From contig CAXTNT010000003.1 in assembly GCA_964245825.1 (NCBI GenBank), positions 1 to 64,000 on the forward strand: a stretch of DNA of 64,000 nucleotides. Reading direction: 5' to 3'. Position numbers and translations under genes: made by a program. The notes below the pieces were generated by a model, which saw nothing but the letters and a program-made list of their open reading frames with translations, did not search any database and was not told the DNA's origin. Source of the stretch: CAJCIY01 sp964245825. GTDB taxonomy: Bacteria; Actinomycetota; Actinomycetes; Mycobacteriales; CAJCIY01. This document shows, one piece after another, positions 59,409 to 64,000 of the stretch. Numbering within the stretch: the stretch's first letter is position 1; each line of letters opens with the position of its first letter.

Positions 59409-60145
59409 AGCCCCGACTCGGCGGTACGCACGAGGATCCGGCCGCACTCGTCGTGCCGCAGCACCTCCGTGGCGTCCGCGGCGCGGACCGCGGTCAGCTC
59501 GCTGCCGGCCAGCTCGAGGTGGCACCCCTCGCACCGGTGGCGCACCAGGGCAGCGGCGCCGACGCCGCTGTGGCCGGCGCGCACCCGCTCGTACAGCGCG
59601 ACCAGGTCGGCGGGCAGCGACGGCAGGAGGGCGACCCGCTGGCCGCTGACGTCGGCCACCTCGGCGTCGATCTCGGCGAAGGCCTCGTCCCGCTCGCGCT
59701 GCGCGGCGGCGAGGGCCTCTCCGACCTCGGCGAGGCGGGCGCGGGTCGCGTCCGCGCCATGGTCGGCCCGCTCCAGAGCCTCGAGGATCTCCAGCTCGTC
59801 GTCCTCCAGACTGGCCTGCCGGCGGCCGAGCGAGGCGATCTCCGACTGCAGACCCTCCATCTCCTTGGGCGCCGCCGTGCCGCCCTCGAGCCGCTGCCGG
59901 TCGCGGTCGGCTCGGGCCCGTACCTGCTCGATCTCGGTTTCGAGCTTCGAGGCGGCGCGGGCCTGGTCGGCCGACTCGGTCTCGTAGCCCACGAGGGTGT
60001 CGCCCAGCACGGTCAGCTGCTGCTCGGCTTCGGCGATCGCCGCCAGGGCGGGCAAGGTGCGGCGGCGGGCGGCGAGTCGGGCCAGCCGCGCGTCGAAGCC
60101 CTGCAGGTCGAGCAGGCGGAGCTGGGCGTCGGGGTCGGCCTTCAC
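59405..60145 (-). CDS. Coiled-coil zinc-ribbon protein (Rv2229c family)
   Basis: A 246-residue protein. Residues about 1-175 form a long antiparallel coiled coil (ARLAARRRTLPALAAIAEAEQQL ... EMEGLQSEIASLGRRQASLEDDELEILEAL). The C-terminal C4-type zinc ribbon has HRCEGCHLELAG; the second Cys set is reduced to HDECGRILVRT, so one knuckle may be incomplete. It is the DUF164/zf-RING_7 family, conserved beside the Nif3-like and RNase H genes; the molecular role is unknown, with nucleic-acid or protein scaffolding proposed. The start codon GTG lies 7 bp after the Nif3-like stop. Confidence 0.9.
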   Translation of the reverse strand: MKADPDAQLRLLDLQGFDARLARLAARRRTLPALAAIAEAEQQLTVLGDTLVGYETESADQARAASKLETEIEQVRARADRDRQRLEGGTAAPKEMEGLQSEIASLGRRQASLEDDELEILEALERADHGADATRARLAEVGEALAAAQRERDEAFAEIDAEVADVSGQRVALLPSLPADLVALYERVRAGHSGVGAAALVRHRCEGCHLELAGSELTAVRAADATEVLRHDECGRILVRTAESGL

Positions 60146-60152
60146 TGGTCGT

Positions 60153-61268
60153 TCACGGGGCCGATCCTGCCCTGCCGGTTGCGTGCACGGTCCACGGATC
60201 CGTGACCAGCATCGAGACGGTGACCGCGACCCCCGGCAGCGCGGCACTCAGGCGGGCCCCCACGGCCGCGGTCCACGGCCACTCCCCCGCCCAGTGGGCG
60301 ACGTCGACGACCGGCAGCGGGGCCTCCTGCGCGCGATGGTGCTTGGCGTCGGACGTGACCAGTACGTCGGCCCCGGCGCGCGCGGCCGCACCGGCGAGAT
60401 CGAGGCAGGCCCCCCCGGCCACGGCCACCCGTCGTACCGGCGTCGCCGGGTCTCCGGTCGCCCGGACGCCGGCTACGGTGGTCGGGAGTCGCTCGGTCAC
60501 GAGGTCGCAGAATGGCTGCAGCGCAAGGGTTTGCGGCAGCTCGCCGATCCGGCCGAGGCCGCGTTCGCTCGGCGTCTTGGTCTCCACCACGGTCATCGAC
60601 GGCACCTCGTACGGATGCGCGGCGCGGACCGCTGCGGCGACCCCGGCGCGCAGGCCCGGCGCCGCCACCAGCTCCAGCCGGTCCTCGGCGACGACCTCGA
60701 CCCGACCCACCTCACCGAGGTGCGGCTGCGCACCAGCCAGCGGCCGGAACGCGCCCTCGCCGGGCGCCACGAACGCGCAGCGGTCGTACGCCCCCAGCCG
60801 GCCCGCACCTGCCTCCGACATCGCGTCCCGCACCGCCGCGGTGTGCGTCGACGGCACATGCACCACCCATCGGTCCAACCGCTCGTCTTGTGGCAGCAGG
60901 GGGGTGACACCACTCAGACCGAGGACGTCCGCGAGCGCGTCCGAGACGCCCGGCGCGGCGACGTCGGCGTTGGTGTGCGCCACGTACAGGGCGCGGCCGC
61001 CGAGGAGGCGGATGACGCGCCCGGGCGCAGTGGTCGCGGCCACGCTGGTCGCGCCGCCGAGCAGCAGCGGGTGATGGGTGAGCAGCAGGTCGGCGCCGAT
61101 CGAGACCGCTTCCGCCCCGACCGCCTCGGTCGGGTCGACCGCGACGTGCACCGCGCGGACGGCCGCCGCCGGGTCGCCGAGCACGAGGCCGACCGCATCC
61201 CAGTCCTGCGCCCACCCCGGCTCGTACCAGGCCTCCAGCAGCGCCAGCACGTCGCCGACGGTCGTCAT
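60153..61268 (-). CDS. Nif3-like dinuclear metal centre hexameric protein
   Basis: A 371-residue NIF3/YbgI-DUF34 protein with metal ligands in LLLTHHPLLLGG, YVAHTNADVA and the C-terminal VDVAHWAGEW. The middle insertion (about 125-230; VVHVPSTHTAAVRDAMSEAGAG, ending PYEVPSM) is the CutA/PII-like domain found in longer members. The family is implicated as a GTP cyclohydrolase type 1 type-2-like or metal-insertase protein without a settled role. It is first in the operon with the zinc-ribbon and RNase H genes, as in mycobacteria. Confidence 0.93.
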   Translation of the reverse strand: MTTVGDVLALLEAWYEPGWAQDWDAVGLVLGDPAAAVRAVHVAVDPTEAVGAEAVSIGADLLLTHHPLLLGGATSVAATTAPGRVIRLLGGRALYVAHTNADVAAPGVSDALADVLGLSGVTPLLPQDERLDRWVVHVPSTHTAAVRDAMSEAGAGRLGAYDRCAFVAPGEGAFRPLAGAQPHLGEVGRVEVVAEDRLELVAAPGLRAGVAAAVRAAHPYEVPSMTVVETKTPSERGLGRIGELPQTLALQPFCDLVTERLPTTVAGVRATGDPATPVRRVAVAGGACLDLAGAAARAGADVLVTSDAKHHRAQEAPLPVVDVAHWAGEWPWTAAVGARLSAALPGVAVTVSMLVTDPWTVHATGRAGSAP

Positions 61269-61327
61269 CCGCAGGAGCCTAAGACGAGGGCCGGTACCCT
61301 CGGCGCCAGCTCGCGATCTGCCGGTCG

Positions 61328-61399
61328 GGGCGCGTAGCTCAGCGGTAGAGCAACCGCCTTACACGCGGTCGGTCGCTGGTTCGAACCCAGCCGTGCCCA
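61328..61399 (+). tRNA. tRNA-Val (anticodon TAC)
   Basis: 72 nt fold as a cloverleaf: acceptor GGGCGCG/CGTGCCC with one G-U pair, D arm GCTC-AGCGGTA-GAGC, anticodon arm ACCGC-CTTACAC-GCGGT (anticodon TAC), T arm GCTGG-TTCGAAC-CCAGC and discriminator A. CCA is not encoded. No integrase or attachment-site duplication is visible beside it. Confidence 0.96.
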
Positions 61400-61429
61400 C
61401 GCCTCGGCAGATGTGCGGCCCCGGCCCGA

Positions 61430-61891
61430 TCAGCGCAGCGACTCGAGGACCTTTGCGTACTCGGCCTGGTCGCGGGCGTCGGGGATGGCGTTCACCACGC
61501 TCCACCGCACGACGCCCTCCTTGTCGATGACGAAGGTGCCGCGGGTCGCGACGCCCATCGCGTCGTCGAACACGCCGTAGGCCCTGGCCACCTCGCCGTG
61601 CGGCCAGAAGTCAGCCAGGATCGGGAAGTCGTAACCCTGCTCGTCGGCCCAGACCCGGTGTGCGAAGAACGAGTCCACCGACACCGCCAGCACCTGCACC
61701 TCGTCGTTCTGGTAGGTGCCGATGTCGTCGCGGATGCCAGCCAGCTCGCCCTTGCAGACGTTCGTGAAGGTCAGCGGATAGAAGACCAGGACCACGGTCT
61801 TCTCACCCCGGTACGACGAGAGGCTGGTCTTCTCGCCGTGCTGGTCGGGCAAAGTGAAGTCGGGCGCGCTCTGGCCGACGTCGACGGGCAC
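61430..61891 (-). CDS. ahpE: 1-Cys peroxiredoxin AhpE
   Basis: A 153-residue thioredoxin-fold peroxidase. The peroxidatic Cys lies in VFYPLTFTNVCKGELAGIRDD, with the conserved T-x3-C and an Arg in ATRGTFVIDKEG. No second Cys exists anywhere, so this is a 1-Cys enzyme probably recycled by mycothiol/mycoredoxin. ILADFWPHGEVARAYGVFDD closely matches mycobacterial AhpE. AAGGAG abuts the ATG at 61897 but lies 6 bp before GTG 61891, so the GTG (MPVDVGQSAPDF) is preferred. The DUF3052 gene is 35 bp upstream. Confidence 0.95.
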   Translation of the reverse strand: MPVDVGQSAPDFTLPDQHGEKTSLSSYRGEKTVVLVFYPLTFTNVCKGELAGIRDDIGTYQNDEVQVLAVSVDSFFAHRVWADEQGYDFPILADFWPHGEVARAYGVFDDAMGVATRGTFVIDKEGVVRWSVVNAIPDARDQAEYAKVLESLR

Positions 61892-61926
61892 GGGCATCTC
61901 CTTGGTTGTGAGAAGCGGACAGGTCT

Positions 61927-62364
61927 CTAGCGGCGTGGGGCGCGGGCACCCTTCGGGGCAGCGAGCCGCATGGCAGTCCAGTCCGGCCCCACGCTCACCG
62001 TGCTGGTCTGCGCCAGGCCTGCCGTCGGCACCGACTCGAGCACGTCGGCCGGTTCGACGTGCCCGTCCCGGCCGGCCTTGGGTGCGAGCAGCCAGATCGC
62101 GCCGTCGTCGCCGAGCTGGCGCCGGGCGTCGACCAGGGCGTCCACCAGATCGCCGTCCCCGTCCCGGAACCACAGCAGCACGTAGTCGACGACGTCGTCG
62201 CAGTCCTCGGGCAGCAGCTCGCCGACGGTCGCCATGACGGCTGCGACCACCTCGTGGTCGATGTCGTCATCCGCCCCCAGCTGCTGGACCAGGCTGCCGG
62301 CGTCGATGCCCAGGCGCTGGGCGACCCCGCGGGGGCCGTCGGGCCCGGCGGCGGTGGAGCCCAC
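61927..62364 (-). CDS. DUF3052-family protein (Rv2239c-like)
   Basis: A 145-residue cytosolic protein: GVAQRLGIDAGSLVQQLGADDDIDHEVVAAVMATVGELLPEDCDDVVDYVLLWFRDGDGDLVDALVDARRQL and AIWLLAPKAGRDGHVEPADVLESVPTAGLAQTSTVSVGPDW are the two family blocks. The function is unknown. The gene is nearly always between ahpE and aceE in actinomycetes, as here (with two insertions before aceE). The GTG start has GAGGAGG 6 bp upstream. It is likely co-transcribed with ahpE. Confidence 0.92.
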   Translation of the reverse strand: MGSTAAGPDGPRGVAQRLGIDAGSLVQQLGADDDIDHEVVAAVMATVGELLPEDCDDVVDYVLLWFRDGDGDLVDALVDARRQLGDDGAIWLLAPKAGRDGHVEPADVLESVPTAGLAQTSTVSVGPDWTAMRLAAPKGARAPRR

Positions 62365-62478
62365 GCGCTGCCTCCTCGGGTTCCGGGTCTGTTGGACGAC
62401 GATGAGGCGAGGTTAGCGGAGCAGGCCGGGGGGGCCCAGGCACATTCCCGGGAAGGCGACGTCGCACACCGCATGGGC

Positions 62479-63123
62479 TCAGTGGCGATGCCCGTCGGCG
62501 GCATCCTTGGCTGTGTCGGCCGCAGCCTTGGCGCTGCTCGCCGCGGCGCTCTTGGCGCTGGACGCCGCGTCCGCCGCCTGCCCGGCGATCTGCTGGGACG
62601 CATCGCCGGCCCGTGCCGAGGCCTGCTTGGCGGCCTCCCGAGCCTTGGCGGCAGCCTTCTCCGCGGCAGCCTGCGCGCGCGACTGGGCCGCGCTCAGTCG
62701 CTTCGGCACGTCCGCGTCGTCCAGCCTCGACTTGGCCGTGTCGGCCGCGTCGGAGAGCTTGCCCGGCAGGTCGGCGTCCGCCAGCTTCTCCTTCGCCGTC
62801 TCGGCCGCGTCCGACAGCTTGCCCGGCAGGTCGGCGTCCGCCAGCTTCTCCTTCGCCGTCTCGGCCGCGTCCGACAGCTTGCCCGGCAGGTCGGCGTCCG
62901 CCAGTCGGTGCCGGGCGGTCTCGGCTGCGGCCGAGAGCTTCGACGGGAGGTCGGCGTCGTGCAGTTGCTTCTGGGCGGATGCGGCGCTGGCCCGGGCCTG
63001 CGCGGCGGCCGCGGCGCCGACCGCCGCCCCGGTCTTGGCTGCCCAGGACCGCGAGTCGAGCAGGATCCCGACTGCCGCCCCGGTGAACGCTCCCAGGATC
63101 ATGCCCCGCCACACCTCGCGCAT
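62479..63123 (-). CDS. LEA-like amphipathic repeat protein with membrane-anchor N-terminus
   Basis: A 214-residue protein. The N-terminus (VWRGMILGAFTGAAVGILLDSRS) is a YtxH-like glycine-zipper membrane segment. Residues about 55-140 are tandem 20-residue units of the form DADLPGKLSDAAETAKEKLA (five, two identical in DNA), and the rest is Ala/Lys-rich helix (AAAEKAAAKAREAAKQASARAGDASQQIAGQ). This composition resembles late-embryogenesis-abundant and apolipoprotein-type amphipathic helices that protect membranes during drying. It is divergent from a CsbD stress gene, which supports a stress role. No catalytic residues. Confidence 0.75.
   Translation of the reverse strand: MREVWRGMILGAFTGAAVGILLDSRSWAAKTGAAVGAAAAAQARASAASAQKQLHDADLPSKLSAAAETARHRLADADLPGKLSDAAETAKEKLADADLPGKLSDAAETAKEKLADADLPGKLSDAADTAKSRLDDADVPKRLSAAQSRAQAAAEKAAAKAREAAKQASARAGDASQQIAGQAADAASSAKSAAASSAKAAADTAKDAADGHRH
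62761..62880. repeat. Perfect 60-bp tandem repeat, two copies
   Basis: 62761-62820 and 62821-62880 are identical over all 60 bases, and the first 24 bases recur a third time at 62881-62904. The unit encodes one 20-residue amphipathic repeat. The copy number is probably variable between strains. Confidence 0.95.
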
Positions 63124-63276
63124 GGATGCCGCCTTCGCAGTCGGGCCGACGTGATCGTCAGCGTTGCGCGCGACCTACCCCCCGGCCCCGGGTCGATGCC
63201 TACCGGCGAGATCAGGTTGACGCGACCAGGGTCGGGCACACCACCCGACACGCAGCACGATGACGATGGGAGACCC

Positions 63277-63450
63277 ATGAGTGCGCTAGACAAGGTCAAG
63301 AACCTGTTCGAGAAGGCCACCGGCGGTGCTAAGGAGCAGGTCGGCAAGGCCACGGGCGACAAGGACCTGCAGGCGGAGGGCGCCAAGTCCTCGACCAAGG
63401 GAAACCTCAAGCAAGCCGGCGAGAACGTGAAGGACGCCGTCAAGAAGTAG
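63277..63450 (+). CDS. CsbD-family stress protein
   Basis: A 57-residue protein fully covered by the CsbD domain: FEKATGGAKEQVGKATGDKDLQAEG then KGNLKQAGENVKDAVKK. Small, lysine-rich, natively helical stress proteins of this family are controlled by the general stress sigma factor in Bacillus and actinobacteria; the activity is unknown. A GGGAG ribosome-binding site lies 5 bp before the ATG. A strong terminator follows directly. Confidence 0.9.
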   Translation: MSALDKVKNLFEKATGGAKEQVGKATGDKDLQAEGAKSSTKGNLKQAGENVKDAVKK

Positions 63451-63457
63451 CCCGACC

Positions 63458-63486
63458 GAGGGGCCGGACATCGGTCCGGCCCCTCG
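63458..63486 (+). terminator. Terminator of the CsbD gene
   Basis: GAGGGGCCGGAC-ATCG-GTCCGGCCCCTC: a perfect 12-bp stem with a 4-nt loop starting 8 bp after the stop codon. No U-tract follows, as is common in high-GC genomes. Confidence 0.85.
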
Positions 63487-63593
63487 CCGGGGCCTCGGCA
63501 GCAGGAGCGCCGGGAAGCTCCTGGCCGGGGTGTCGCCAATGTCGCGTCCTCCCCCCGGTGACGGCGCCCGGGTCCGCAGACGAAGATGAGTCC

Positions 63594-64000
63594 ATGCCGG
63601 ATACCCGCAGGGCGGTCATCACCGACGGACTGCCGAGCCAGCTGCCCGACGTCGACCCGTCGGAGACGGCCGAGTGGCTCGAGTCCTTCGACGCGGTCGT
63701 CAACGCGGCCGGCCCGGCGCGGGCCCGGTTCCTGATGCTGAAGATGCTCGAACGCGCGCGCGAACGGCAGGTCGGCGTCCCCGCACTGACCTCGACCGAC
63801 TTCGTCAACACCATCCCGGCCGGTGCCGAGCCCTGGTTCCCCGGCGACGAGCACATCGAGCGCCGCATCCGGGCGTACATCCGCTGGAACGCCGCGATCC
63901 TGGTGTCCCGGGCGAACCGGCCGAGCATCGGGGTCGGCGGCCACATCGCGACCTATGCCAGCAGTGCGAGCCTGTACGAGGTCGGCTTCAACCATTTCTT
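63594..64000 (+). CDS. aceE: Pyruvate dehydrogenase E1 component, homodimeric type (5' part only)
   Basis: The first 135 codons run to the window edge. The segment DPSETAEWLESFDAVVNAAGPARARFLMLKMLERARERQVGVP, then FVNTIPAGAEPWFPGDEHIERRIRAYIRWNAAILVSRANR and IGVGGHIATYASSASLYEVGFNHFF, is the highly conserved N-terminus of AceE. The full protein is usually about 900 residues; the thiamine-diphosphate motif lies beyond the edge. The enzyme decarboxylates pyruvate to feed acetyl-CoA. Its place near ahpE and DUF3052 is the conserved actinomycete order. Confidence 0.97.
   Translation, partial: MPDTRRAVITDGLPSQLPDVDPSETAEWLESFDAVVNAAGPARARFLMLKMLERARERQVGVPALTSTDFVNTIPAGAEPWFPGDEHIERRIRAYIRWNAAILVSRANRPSIGVGGHIATYASSASLYEVGFNHF

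Noticed and set aside
61328..61399. tRNA-Val as an integration site of a mobile element
   Set aside because: No integrase, no duplicated tRNA 3' end, and neighbouring genes are conserved housekeeping genes.
62761..62904. CRISPR-like repeat
   Set aside because: The repeats are contiguous without spacers and in frame within a coding sequence.

Overview
The window is high-GC, densely coded chromosomal DNA from an actinomycete (phylum Actinomycetota). The lineage call rests on a WhiB-family regulator, GlnE, a GlnA2-type glutamine synthetase, an F420-dependent NADP reductase, FurA next to KatG, AhpE, a DUF3052 protein, a homodimeric-type AceE, and many GTG starts and 4-nt stop/start overlaps. Several blocks (glnE/glnA2/panB; RNase H-phosphatase/zinc-ribbon/Nif3-like; ahpE/DUF3052/aceE) keep the gene order known from mycobacteria, but they are spread out and interrupted here. 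I cannot fix the genus. No phage, insertion sequence, integrase or CRISPR array is visible. A 10-base N gap at 20858-20867 is flanked by a chimeric join.

Layout. 1-7.2 kb: the 5' part of a giant secreted repeat protein (glycine-rich head, 12 FN3 domains, then a tandem Ig-like array running off the window). 7.3-11.7 kb: rRNA/tRNA and small-molecule methyltransferases, a Ni/Co permease behind a Nur-like box, a Nudix hydrolase, and a GDT1-type metal transporter behind a probable Mn riboswitch. 11.7-21.7 kb: nitrogen and cofactor metabolism (glnE, glnA2, nadE, panB), a metal-chelate receptor-like protein and the F420:NADP reductase. 21.9-26 kb: WhiB and Fur regulators, a transglutaminase-like protein, YihY and CorA. 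26-30 kb: a three-gene cell-surface polysaccharide locus whose synthase carries a degenerate GGDEF-like domain. 30-34 kb: an MFS/TetR pair, a zincin and a pyrophosphate-type phosphofructokinase. 34-49 kb is rich in stress and signalling genes: ANTAR regulator, clade-2 catalase, CsbD and coiled-coil proteins, a GGDEF-EAL protein, a NarL-type two-component system, FurA-KatG, a membrane channel, a PRC-barrel protein, and a gene fusing an ECF-sigma-like segment, a zinc finger, a membrane helix and an OmpA domain. 49-56.5 kb is accessory: two DinB proteins, a RibD/DHFR-like reductase, lipoproteins, a candidate nuclease, an HNH lipoprotein and a DUF642-like secreted protein. 56.7-64 kb: rnpB, an ArsB/CitMHS-type permease, the RNase H block, tRNA-Val, AhpE, DUF3052, an LEA-like repeat protein, CsbD and the start of aceE.

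Themes. Peroxide and general stress defence is repeated (KatE, KatG with FurA, AhpE, two CsbD-type proteins, DUF2382, an LEA-like protein). Metal homeostasis also recurs (NiCoT, GDT1, CorA, two Fur proteins). Cyclic-di-GMP enzymes coexist with a polysaccharide synthase carrying a GGDEF-like domain. The two most unusual protein architectures are the sigma/zinc-finger/OmpA fusion at 47869-49149 and the GGDEF-like/GT2 synthase at 27374-29491.
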